NCBI GenBank assembly: GCA_032718475.1
Contig: JAUCBJ010005287.1
Span: 1 to 47,253 of the forward strand
DNA: 47,253 nucleotides
Direction of reading: 5' to 3'
Source: Nemertoderma westbladi
Taxonomy: Eukaryota; Xenacoelomorpha; Nemertodermatida; Nemertodermatidae
Positions within the stretch are counted from its first letter, which is position 1, and the number at the start of each line of letters is the position of its first letter. Below, in pieces: positions 26,517 to 35,866 of this stretch. Position numbers and translations under genes: made by a program. Under the pieces are notes generated by a model that worked only from the letters and a program-made list of their open reading frames with translations, ran no database searches and was not told the DNA's origin.

Positions 26517-26940
26517 GGCTTAGATAGTGCTAGGACGAGCGAACTCAGACAGTGGAAATGAAATCATTCCAGGCTTCCCGATTCTCCATAGTTGTCGCAA
26601 TTTCGTTTCTCTCAAGTCCAGTACCCCTTTCAAGTTGGTCTATAGCCGGTCGTCCACGGCTACGCGTTCCTTGTGTTGGTTGGTCCTTGTCTTGAACTTA
26701 GAAGTAGATCGGGTATACCTCATGTTTACTTCTTCAGCAGTGCCCACTGAATTATAATCGGCTTTCATGGATGGTGGTGGATACAGATGGTATTGCACCA
26801 TAAAACTCTGCGTTGACACGTGTTGTCTCCAGCTGATGTTTAGGGCTGCCCTTAGTAGTCTTGTGTAGCAATCATCAATTCGGCGTTCAAGTGATTTAGT
26901 CATTGTCCAGGTCTCACCCCCGTATAAAAAGTACACAGGC
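26517..26940 (-). pseudogene. LINE ORF2 C-terminal fragment (minus strand)
   Basis: The minus strand reads [19 protein letters not shown] and [15 protein letters not shown], matching 13387-13500 of the LINE, then frames shift, ending with sequence like 13750-13775 (catttccactgtctgagttcgc). The family 3' end here extends beyond (tag)n to ctatctaagccatcg. The 14-bp word ccttgtattacgat occurs at 26393-26406 and again at 26503-26516 next to the 3' end. Confidence 0.8.
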
Positions 26941-27834
26941 ACTTTTGGCAAGGAACTAGGACAATAACATTCTTCTAGAACATTCACCAATATATAAAAA
27001 AAAACACATAAAAACGCAAAAAAATCAATGTTCAAAAATGTTCACACAAGCTATACTAGTGCCAAAACAATATCTATCACTACTATGATAAAGACAAAAA
27101 TCATAATTAGACTGTAATAAACGATTAAAAACACATTTAATGAATACAGATTTGGTGTACATGTAGGGTAGTTATTTGTTTCAGAGACAAGTTGTTATGG
27201 ATGTCAACCCAAATATGAAAATAAATAGATATATAAAATCTTATTATATTTTCCAAGAATACCGAGCTTACTTCATATCATAAATCAGTATATCACATAA
27301 CTGAAGTACTGATCAGATACTGTATAACCGCATCTGACTAACGATACCGGTAATCATAAAAAAAAGGTCCACTATAAATGCGATATATTTTGCACACAAG
27401 TTGCAGCAATTAATGTAATGTCACGGGGGGATTATGAACTTAATTAAGAAATCAATTAATTAATATATATCATCCAAAATTTTTTGAAAATTATGTTATA
27501 CTAATTTTAACCTAACTAATATTATAGCAAGAAATATTAGAACAAAATGCATTTAATAAATTTTAGTATCGGTACGCATACTGTATTGCACTTGTTCTTA
27601 GTACTCACTACTAGGTGGTAGGCCTACCTACTAAAATTTTGTTAGATCGTGTTGATGGTAGATCAAGTTGCATCCTAGCTATCAATATAAAAATAATATT
27701 CAAGAACAAATATTTTTTGTTACCAAGGTTTTAATCTTTTTTAGATTTAAGTGGTCTCACATCCATGGTTGATTTTAATTTCGTACGTGTTAAACGGAAC
27801 AATGGATGGGGAGAAAAATAGAAAAACATTATTG
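26941..27834. other. AT-rich spacer, nothing recognised
   Basis: No gene, array or recognisable mobile element in this stretch. Confidence 0.4.
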
Positions 27835-28065
27835 TTTTGCTATATTTCGGACACCTTACGGTAGACCGTCGTCAGGCTTTAATTTAATTTAATTATACAA
27901 CAGAACAACAGATTATAAGAACTGCAAATGTTTAAAATTCCCGCCAACGAAATAGCACTGAAATTAGAAGCAAGACTAGAAAATAGACAAAACGAGACCA
28001 TGCGAAAACTAAACTCGGAAAATAACAGTAGAAATGAAAGGATAGAGGCGATAATTCGTAATTAA
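27835..28065 (+). other. Penelope-like terminal motif and 45-residue ORF (tentative)
   Basis: The minus strand of 27840-27880 reads gcctgacgacggtctaccgt followed by aaggtgtccgaaat, the ctgacga..ccgaaa arrangement common near the ends of Penelope-like elements; acggt/accgt forms a short stem. On the plus strand, 27928-28065 encodes a 45-residue, charged, helical peptide (ATG 27928, stop 28063-28065). No reverse transcriptase is left. Both calls are weak. Confidence 0.25.
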
Positions 28066-28230
28066 ATACTTAGTTTGTCAAATTAAATTTACAAAATCCA
28101 CCAAAAGGAAAGATTAAAGTAATTAAACGATATATTAATGGGTTTAAAGTGCAAATTGGAAAATAACTTGAAACCGACCACATAAATCAGTAAATAGATA
28201 ACCAGACCATCATACATGGTCTGGTGATTC

Positions 28231-28308
28231 CGCAAGTCTGTGAGACTGCACGTCTGTGAGAATGCACGTCTGTGAGTCTGCACGTCTGTGAGATTGCACA
28301 TCTGTGGC
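28231..28308. repeat. Tandem repeat of about 17 bp, 5 copies
   Basis: Unit tctgtgagactgcacg with single-base variants (agactg, agaatg, agtctg, agattg). Short and degenerate. Confidence 0.85.
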
Positions 28309-28477
28309 GTTTCATTCCCTAGGCAACGACTTGGTATGGTGGGATGTGGGAACGATTGGTCAGATGTACCAAACAAGCCTTGGAATGAATCTACGTAAAT
28401 CTCTAATAACTATCAGTGAACTCAGCATATTAATTGTCAAAATAAAAGAAAAACTTAAAGATCGTCCTTGACGTAGT

Positions 28478-29030
28478 ATCAACCGATTACAGTGATCCCT
28501 TACCTCTTACCTCATCTCAACTTAGGCATGGGTTTCGCCTAAGAAGTCTTCCAGACATTAACAATTACCCTGAAAAAGACAGCGATCCATCATATAAACC
28601 CCTAGAGACTCAAAATAATCTTCGAGAGAATTTCCTGCATCTCCATTATATTCTTCAATCATACTGGACAAGATGGTCCGCAGAGTTCTTAGCATCTCTT
28701 CGTGAGTTCCATCGTTGCAGTTCATGGTCTGGTCCTCCTGTGAGGATAGGATATGTCATAATGATTGAAAGAGATATTCACACTCCAAGACTCCAGTGGA
28801 GGCATGGTAGAATTACCGCTCTCCACCCAGGTATAGAGGGGTCAGTTTGATCTGTCACTCCATAGTGCGGAGGTGTTGGTTGAACTTCCGATGCGGTTTG
28901 TTGTTTGTGTTGTCGTGTCGCATACAATATGGGGTATGGAGCTACTTCGAGGTTTAGTTGCCAACATCGTCTTTCTCGAATTTCGGCGGCGTCACTACAT
29001 TGCTCAGATCTAATGCCTACCATAGGTTTT
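28478..29030 (+). pseudogene. BEL/Pao retrotransposon integrase C-terminal remnant
   Basis: The plus strand encodes LTSSQLRHGFRLRSLP, LRENFLHLHYILQSYWTRWS, AEFLASLREFHR, then a C-terminal domain with LQWRHGRITALHPG. This is the order seen at the end of Pao/BEL integrases. After IEGSV the frame has stops (28849, 28861, 28876); two are TGA where CGA would be expected, which fits CpG decay. No LTR or upstream domains found. Confidence 0.75.
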
Positions 29031-29589
29031 CGCTTATTATAATGTGCGATTGTCTACTGTATATTTGTTGGGTTATGGATTCAGATGTCACTCCCATCCT
29101 GTGAGCAATTGTACATACAGTAGTTTACTACGCCTTGCAACCCGTAGATGGCGCTAGGCTAGTATTATCATTAGATTTCTTGCTGTAGTACTGTACACCG
29201 TGGCCTACATGAAGCCACGGCCCTACTATAGTTGGTGTACCGGTACCATATATTATATGCGATATATGCATGATACATGGCGCAGTAATGTGTAGGATCA
29301 CCCTAGCGGTTCCCTGAACCCATCCTCCCTCCCGCAGCACTAGTAAATAGGGATTGAAACACACCGGACCGTCACGGGTGCCTCATGGCCTTCACCTTCC
29401 CTCCCCACTAAACTCATCCGGGACTGATAAGGATTTTTCCTCTCCCCGATGCCATGCAAGAAACCACAGCGAGACTGCAGTGATTCCAACATGGATGAGG
29501 CTTGAGACAACGGCCCATGCCGGCCGTCCCATGCCGCGCCCCATGCAACCAACCCACTGAACTCGCGTCGCTTAATCGACACCTCTTCG
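29031..29589. other. Spacer and 5' region of the downstream Gypsy remnant
   Basis: A hairpin, ccgtggc...gccacgg, lies at 29198-29220. From about 29370 the base composition becomes GC-richer and joins the gag region downstream; it may be the element's leader. No separate gene. Confidence 0.4.
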
Positions 29590-31060
29590 ATGGACAAAGT
29601 GGACTGTGAGATGTCCTATGCCACCTTCCGACGGTGGTGCGCCGCCTGGCAGGTGAACTGCCAGCACCAACAGGTTGACACCTACCCTGACAGACTCAGG
29701 TCTACTCCCTCCTCGCAGCACTCGGGATGGCGATACAGGAAATGATCTGGGTTACCCTGTGGATCGAAATAAATGACCCGAATACGGACATGGCACTCAT
29801 CCTCGACGCAATCCAAACTCACCTTTGGGACAAAAGATCCGTCGCGGTGGATCGGATCGCCTTCCACTGCCGCATCCAGCATGCAAACAAATCCTTTGAC
29901 TCGTTCCGCGTCATGCTGGAGGAGCTGGCCGATGACACGCGGCTCTGCGAGCACTGCCGCAATGACCAGTTCGTAATGCAGATCCTCATCGGCATCCGCA
30001 ACAAGGAGACCCAACGCAATCTCTTGGAAATCCTACCCCAACCAATGCTGGATCAATGCGTGACAATGTGCCAAACATTCAAGGCTAGCGGACGGAATGA
30101 TGCCATCCTCGGCTCAGCAGTGATCTCAAAACTCTCCCAACATAAAACAGATAAACGGGCCTCGACAGAGCCCCAATGGGAACGAGGTTGCCATCGCCGC
30201 AATGATCACTGCAAACAGCGGAATCTCAGTGCACTCCCCAAGCCACGGTCGCAATTGCGCGAACACAAAGTTGGGCGCGAACTGCGGGCGTTGACATCCG
30301 GTGGGGATATACAACTGCCCCGCCCACGGGTCTACCTGCAGTGGATGCAGCAAGACAGGCCATTTCCGGAACGTCTGCCAGTCCATACCACCAACCTGCG
30401 ACCCCAAACCCAGCGGACTGAACTCGGTATTTGTCAACAAACTAAACCAGTGCGACTACTGTGGGACGACCTGCTCTTTGAAAAACATTACCGTTAAACT
30501 ATCTCTCCCGGGGGGCGCTGATTTGGGATCCATCGCACACACGCTCCCAGACAAGGGAGCTGCCGCCACCATCATTAATGAACAGTTGTTATACCAGAGC
30601 GGAGGCCAATGCAAGGATGTATCAACGTCCCACAACATCGGCCTACTCACGGCTGACAACCTCCCTCTCACTACAGAAGGGCAGGCATCGATCCGCATCG
30701 ACTATGGGACACAGAGCCATACGAGCGACATTGTCTTGTCACCTGAGGTCGATGGGTTAATTCTCTTCCTCGCGGCCTGCCAGGCATTGGGAATCTTTCC
30801 CCATGAGTTTCCCCAGCAAATTGCCTCCCTTCCTCGTGCGGTGGTCTCACCCTCCCACGAATCGAACCCCATAGCGCTCACCAAACCCAGCAAGGATGAT
30901 GCTGACTTCCAGACCGCAATCTCAGAGAGATTCGCGGATGTGTTCGACGAGCGAAATGGCTTCCTCCCATGCATGGTGGGCCCCCCATGCATATTTCCCT
31001 CATGCCCAACGCGGTCCGATTCTACGTCAATGGCCCGCGTGTTTTTCCGACATCATCCAT
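29590..31060 (+). pseudogene. Gypsy-type gag and protease remnant, frameshifted
   Basis: Reading starts at ATG 29590 (YATFRRWCAAWQ), shifts frame near 29690 and continues from 29727 through a gag core (AIQEMIWVTL, IQHANKSFDSFRVMLEELADD, LLEILPQPMLDQCV). Another shift brings in a zinc knuckle CSGCSKTGHFRNVC (CX2CX4HX4C, about 30334-30375) and a retropepsin region, where the expected D-T-G is D-K-G (in PDKGAAATIINEQLL), then DGLILFLAACQALGI. The frame ends at 31060; no RT follows. Gag forms the particle and the protease matures it, but this copy is dead. Confidence 0.8.
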
Positions 31061-31931
31061 GATCCCTTCTGAGTGTGTGTTCTGTGTACCGCCTTCATGT
31101 CCTTCTTGTCGGGATATTACTGTATTATGGCTCTGTGAGCCCTTTTCTTGCTCTCGTCTGTTGCTGCCAGGATTCTGTGCCATTGTATGGCACTCCTGAT
31201 TCCTTTTGGTTTGCAGTGAGAAATCCTAGTCAGCTGTTATCCTGGCTACTTCCTGTGCATCTTGTTCCTGGATTCCAGTAGTCAGTCATACCTGGAATGA
31301 TTTACTTATATTCTGCTTACCTCCAGAAGCCGCTCTATCTACTTTCACACCATTGGCTGTATTATTATTTTTATTAGAATCCCTATTATCTTGTCTACAA
31401 CAGTCGATTATCTTTTGTTCTGTCAGTATTATTTTATTATATAAATTTTTTATTTTTAATTCAGTCATTTTATTTAATCAGTCACATTTATTTGATCTTT
31501 CACACCCATTCTTTACTGAATTGACTCGACTGGGAGATGCTCCAATACTGCGTAACTCCATAGACCACTTTTGTTCTATCTGGCTATTTTTTTTTATTTT
31601 TTTTTAGCCTTTTATGGAGTTCTCTATGATTTTCCTCGCCCTTTAATTCATTTTCTCTCTCCCTTTCCACCCTTTTACGCTCTCTTTCACATTATCTTTG
31701 CTCTCTCATCAACTTTACTTTTCTCAAACTCTCTTAGGACTTCATCCTACTCTGTTTTTGTTATCTCCAATGGCATATATTGTGCTAATGTCTGTGCCTT
31801 CCTGTGTCTTACTATCGATGACATCATGGATCTCATAGAGATACCACTACGTGTACCTTTAGCCTGTACCATGTAGCCTTTAGCCTTTACTATGTACCTG
31901 TAATTTTATTCCTGTTGATTTCATGGAATCC
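31061..31931. other. Pyrimidine-rich stretch, possible decayed minus-strand coding DNA
   Basis: The plus strand is T/C-rich. The minus strand reads short charged segments (AKGTRSGISM, IVRHRKAQTLAQYM, DEVLREFEKSKVDERAKIM) broken by stops, which look like decayed coding sequence continuing from the frame at 31932-32456. Family not recognised. Confidence 0.35.
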
Positions 31932-32456
31932 TCAGTATTTACATTCTCTCGATGCGTGGTCATTGACTTCCTGCTCCGCATTTTGCTTATCCTTGGTTGC
32001 ACGCACTAAAAACAGCCCTACTAAAACATACCATAAAATTAATCCTCTACTACTAACTGTCTTTATGCCTTCAAACAACCTGGTGGCTAGTCCCTCAGCC
32101 ATTTTTGCTTCTTCCATCTTTCCTAAATGTTGTAATATCGTAGAAATCCTCATTGTCATCATCGTCATTGGATCAGGACTGCGTTGCATTCGAGCAGGGT
32201 TGGCTGGCCAAATATTTGCGAGGTATTCGCGGATCATCTTTTCTGGTTCTGGTGTCCGATCGGACACACTGGGCCAAACATTTGACACCTCCTCTTCGCG
32301 GACTGTGGTCACCAGGATGTTGATATCCTCCTGGGACGCCCTGCCAGATTCTGCTATCTTCCCCTCTTCTAGCAGCAATTTGTCCTTGCCTTTGATGATG
32401 GATGTGATGGGTATCACAGCCCGACTTGATCTCTGGCTTATCAGCCTGTACAGCAC
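31932..32456 (-). CDS. Unrecognised 174-residue minus-strand ORF
   Basis: The first two thirds are hydrophilic with good amino-acid balance (KGKDKLLLEEGKIAESGRAS, EPEKMIREYLANIWP, MTMRISTILQHLGKMEEAKM). A hydrophobic stretch (LILWYVLVGLFLV) is near the end. It looks coding, probably gag-like or another part of a mobile element, but I cannot name it. A poly-C tract (poly-G in its sense) begins just upstream at 32466. Confidence 0.35.
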   Translation of the reverse strand: MLYRLISQRSSRAVIPITSIIKGKDKLLLEEGKIAESGRASQEDINILVTTVREEEVSNVWPSVSDRTPEPEKMIREYLANIWPANPARMQRSPDPMTMMTMRISTILQHLGKMEEAKMAEGLATRLFEGIKTVSSRGLILWYVLVGLFLVRATKDKQNAEQEVNDHASRECKY

Positions 32457-32465
32457 TTAATTCAT

Positions 32466-32481
32466 CCCCCCCCCCCCCCCC
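32466..32481. repeat. Poly-C tract (16 C)
   Basis: Uninterrupted run of 16 C between ttcat and atttgg. Confidence 0.9.
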
Positions 32482-33855
32482 ATTTGGCTCCCCACTGTGG
32501 AGCTCATTGGTGTGATGATTTTCATTTTACATCTGCTGGTGTTGTCGCAAAGTTATTACTGTTGTGGGATCTATGTTGTTGAATGGAATGAGTTGCTAGG
32601 GTACTAGATACCAAGCGGAGGTGGTAATACGGTGAGGTATTACTGATCAAAGCTTAATAGCTTTGGATCTTTGGTGAAAACTCTACTGGATCCTAAATCT
32701 TTATCTTAAGATATAATGTTTAACAACAGTATGAGAGTAGGTCGCAGACAGATAACAAGTTAATGCCCCAAAGTCCATGCTTATGCGTCGCAATGGCACC
32801 ACATAAACTGAGTAGCTAAGATTCAGTGAAGACAGCCAGCAACTAATTGTGGGGCGAGCAACGAAAGTAAGCGAGCTTAGCATACAGGTACCTGTTGCCT
32901 GTTGTCCAGGTGTCTGTTGTTCTGTCATTCTATTGTTCTGTCGTTCTGTTGTTCTGTAATTCTGTTGTGATCAATTTTAAACGTTAATAACGAAATGTTA
33001 ACAAATGTTAATGAAATCTATCCAAGCTAGGTACACATGAAGTCTGGCAAAAGTTTAGAAATATTCCAAGTTGAATTTCCGTGTGGCCTTCGAGAAGCTA
33101 AGATAATAACAGTTAATTTGTTAATTAAGTTGATTAGGGTAAAAACATCATTTACAAGCCTGTCTTTTAATGGAAATTAATTATTTAAGTATAAGATATA
33201 AATAATTATACTTAAAAGTTATACAGCTGTAATCTCCATACCACATTCCATTAGAGTTTTTAATTAGTTCAAGTGATTTGCTTTTAGAAATGTGTTTTTA
33301 ATTGATCTAAACGTAATAAGTCATCCAAATGCCCTTGTCACTCTATACATCCCTCATACCTTGGCTTACTAGCAATGGCCTATTAGTTGGAACCAATCCA
33401 ATCACCTCATCACTACTACTTGGCAACGGGTAATTACATCTATAGGACATAGGCAAGGCAGGCAATACTAGTGTAAAGTGACTAATAAGCCAGCTTGCTT
33501 ATTACTTATCTCGCAAAATGATTGCATGGAGTATTTAATCACATTCTTTAGAATCATTTGCTAAATAATTCCTTTGAGGTGTTGTTGACCTTATAAATTA
33601 ATATTTCAGTATCAATACTATCGGCATAAGGTAAGGAACAAATTGGATTGCCTCCACAGTCCACACCTAAAAATATATTCCTTTTAAAACACATATTTCC
33701 TGTTAATACCTCTGCCTTTCATTAATCCTCTGTGCTCCTTTGGGTTGGGGTGGTGCAGATTAAAAGGGCGGTTGAAGCGAGGGAGGGAACTTTCCTCTCT
33801 TCTTTGATTTATTCTTATTGGCAGTTTGGTTAAATTTCTTATTTAGGGAGGGGTG
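32482..33855. other. Spacer with a short ttctgttg repeat
   Basis: At 32903-32970 there is a degenerate repeat of ttctgttg/ttctgtcg words. From 33000 to 33850 the sequence is AT-rich and without recognised genes or elements. Confidence 0.5.
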
Positions 33856-34930
33856 GGGTTGAATGGGTCGTGGGGCTAAATGGGTCTATTCGATATTTTC
33901 TGTCATATTTCGAAAAATACTTACGATTACCACAATAATTTAATTGTTTCTAGTAGTCTAATAAATTTCCTTTTTATTGACCTATAATATGTTAGCATTT
34001 GAAGTTTACTTCATGTAAATTATTGCTGGTGATAAAAATATATTTTCCCGCCATAAAAACACTCAATTTTGCTAAGCGATTTTATGTGTTCTGGTTAGTG
34101 TGGGACGTTGAGGAATGGATTGCTGAGATTCTCCATTTACCAAGCTATCGTTTCATATATAGTAGTGTATCATGGAGCGTTTTAAACGCGGAGAAACGAT
34201 CAATTTGTGAAACGGGGGAAAATGGGTCTATCTGAATTTTTTAGAGTGGGGTAAAATGGGTCTATCATGATTCAAAAAAACTGACGGGAATTTAAAGCCA
34301 CTGTAGATCGATAGGCCCTGTAAGCGATGGATATTGATTTTAGAGGGAAACTTGAACTAATAAGCAACATACGCTGACGGAATTAACTTCAAGCATAATG
34401 GTGGGGGACTGGATGTTAGTCGAGGTGGCCGGAAGTCGTGGAGGGTCAAAGAATTATGTTTCTAAGGTTATTGAGGTAAATAATGATAACATGGGGATTA
34501 CTGTACATTATGAATCGCGTTTAAAAGCTTGGAACAAGATTGAAGTTAGTGTTACGACGGTTGTACTAACGGATCCACCGGAGTATGGTTGTCATTCATT
34601 CTCGGAGATTAGGAGAAAGTTAAACATACCAGTTGCGACAGGAGGTACTAAACGTGTGCAACGCACGTTTCGCTTTGAAATAAACACCTTCGGAGAGGAA
34701 GAGCTACCACCTTGATTGTTTCTGCCGTGAACTTTTAAATAATATTTAGGACTCTTATTTAGGAGAACATTCTTAATATGACAAAATATAAGTTAAAATG
34801 TATACAATCTATATATAAAATTTTTGCAAATTTTGTTCTGTTTTTCAACGACCCATTCAACCCGCTTTAAATCCCACAATATATAGCTAATTTTGCCAAA
34901 GATTCAACATAGTCCCATTTAACCCCACAC
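33856..34930 (+). mobile_element. DNA-transposon-like element with inverted and subterminal repeats
   Basis: gggttgaatgggtcgt at 33856-33871 is inverted as acgacccattcaaccc at 34848-34863 (16 of 16). A second inverted pair is gtggggctaaatgggtct at about 33871-33888 and its near-complement at about 34911-34930. The word aaatgggtctatc recurs inside, near 34220 and 34255. Such repeated ends are typical transposase-binding arrays. The exact ends and target duplication are not resolved. Confidence 0.55.
34398..34715 (+). CDS. Partial transposase-like protein, C-terminal part (105 residues)
   Basis: Lies within the inverted repeats. Begins MVGDWMLVEVAGSRGG and contains a chromo/SH3-barrel-like GDW..V start, a segment with FSEIRRKLNIPV, and ends TFRFEINTFGEEELPP. 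In jerky/pogo-type transposase proteins the C-terminus often ends in a similar block, but this is memory-based and weak. No DDE core is visible upstream, so the protein alone cannot transpose. Confidence 0.45.
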   Translation: MVGDWMLVEVAGSRGGSKNYVSKVIEVNNDNMGITVHYESRLKAWNKIEVSVTTVVLTDPPEYGCHSFSEIRRKLNIPVATGGTKRVQRTFRFEINTFGEEELPP

Positions 34931-35305
34931 TTGATCCATTTTTCCCGACGATTCATTACTTCTAAAAACTGAAATATCTTTCCATAGAATGGCTCTCTAC
35001 TGTCGATTCTTATAAATTCAGAAACTAGAATAATACAATGTTACATTAGATAATGTTTTTATTTCATAATGAATGATCAAAGGCAAAAAAAGTCATTTAA
35101 AAAAAAAATAGACCACTGGGCCCTATTGGTACCTTGACCTTTCTAGGTAACAATGCCCTTTTTGTAGGGTGATAATTACTGCCATTATACAGCTGATAGT
35201 TAATAAGGTGATATATTGGTTTTGGGTTGTCGAAGTGCATATAGGAATTATTCCTGTAACATGGGTGAGTCGAGATTCAAGTTCACAAGGTTGAAAACAT
35301 ACCAA
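34931..35305. other. Spacer, nothing recognised
   Basis: AT-rich, includes an A-run near 35097. No gene seen. Confidence 0.4.
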
Positions 35306-35476
35306 TGGTAGACCTATGCCTATAACTACCCTATAACTAACAACGTGTAAAGATAGTTATGGACTACATTTTATAAAATAAGAAATGGTTTTGGTATTAA
35401 ATTGTATTCATATTTATCTTATCAGCTGATCTTGAAATTATATCCGGCATGAATATCAACCTTCGTAACACAGACA
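35306..35476 (-). other. Conserved 3' flank of PH-like gene B
   Basis: Aligns with the corresponding flanks of genes A and C, including cagctgatcttgaaatta on the plus strand and the taactaacaa..ttataaa words. Confidence 0.75.
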
Positions 35477-35866
35477 CTAGTCACTAGAACTACTGGAAGA
35501 CGATGTAACATAATATTCTTTGCCCTCAAAAACTTTCAGCCATTGGTTCCTGACTTCTCTACTTTCGAACCAAAACGTCTCCTTCACTTTGTCCTTTTTC
35601 ATTAACTGAATTCCGTGTTCTAACGATATCCTGTTCTCACCACGAGTTGTGGTCAACATAGATTTCGGTTGAATTGGTTCTGCGGTAAAATTTTCTAGGG
35701 CGTATATTTTGTCTTTGTTTTTCTGAACTAAGGAACTATTTCGTGTTATGCTCAATTTGTTTTTGTTCTCACCGTTGGATTGTATTTCTCCCCAATATAG
35801 TTTCAGTTTTTTTGTGCTTTTGCTCTTTTTGTATATCATTCCTTCCTTTACAAATTTCAGTAGATG
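35477..35866 (-). CDS. Gene B exon 2 (C-terminal PH-like module)
   Basis: Acceptor ggttatttatag, phase 0; begins HLLKFVKEGMIYKK and ends VTSSSSSSSD and stop. The acidic end and Ser run match gene A. Confidence 0.87.
   Translation of the reverse strand, partial: HLLKFVKEGMIYKKSKSTKKLKLYWGEIQSNGENKNKLSITRNSSLVQKNKDKIYALENFTAEPIQPKSMLTTTRGENRISLEHGIQLMKKDKVKETFWFESREVRNQWLKVFEGKEYYVTSSSSSSSD

Noticed and set aside
27840-27880. Hammerhead ribozyme (ctgacga ... gaaa core on the minus strand)
   Set aside because: The bases next to the two core strands (positions 10.1 and 11.1) are both C and cannot pair, and no cleavage stem is seen.
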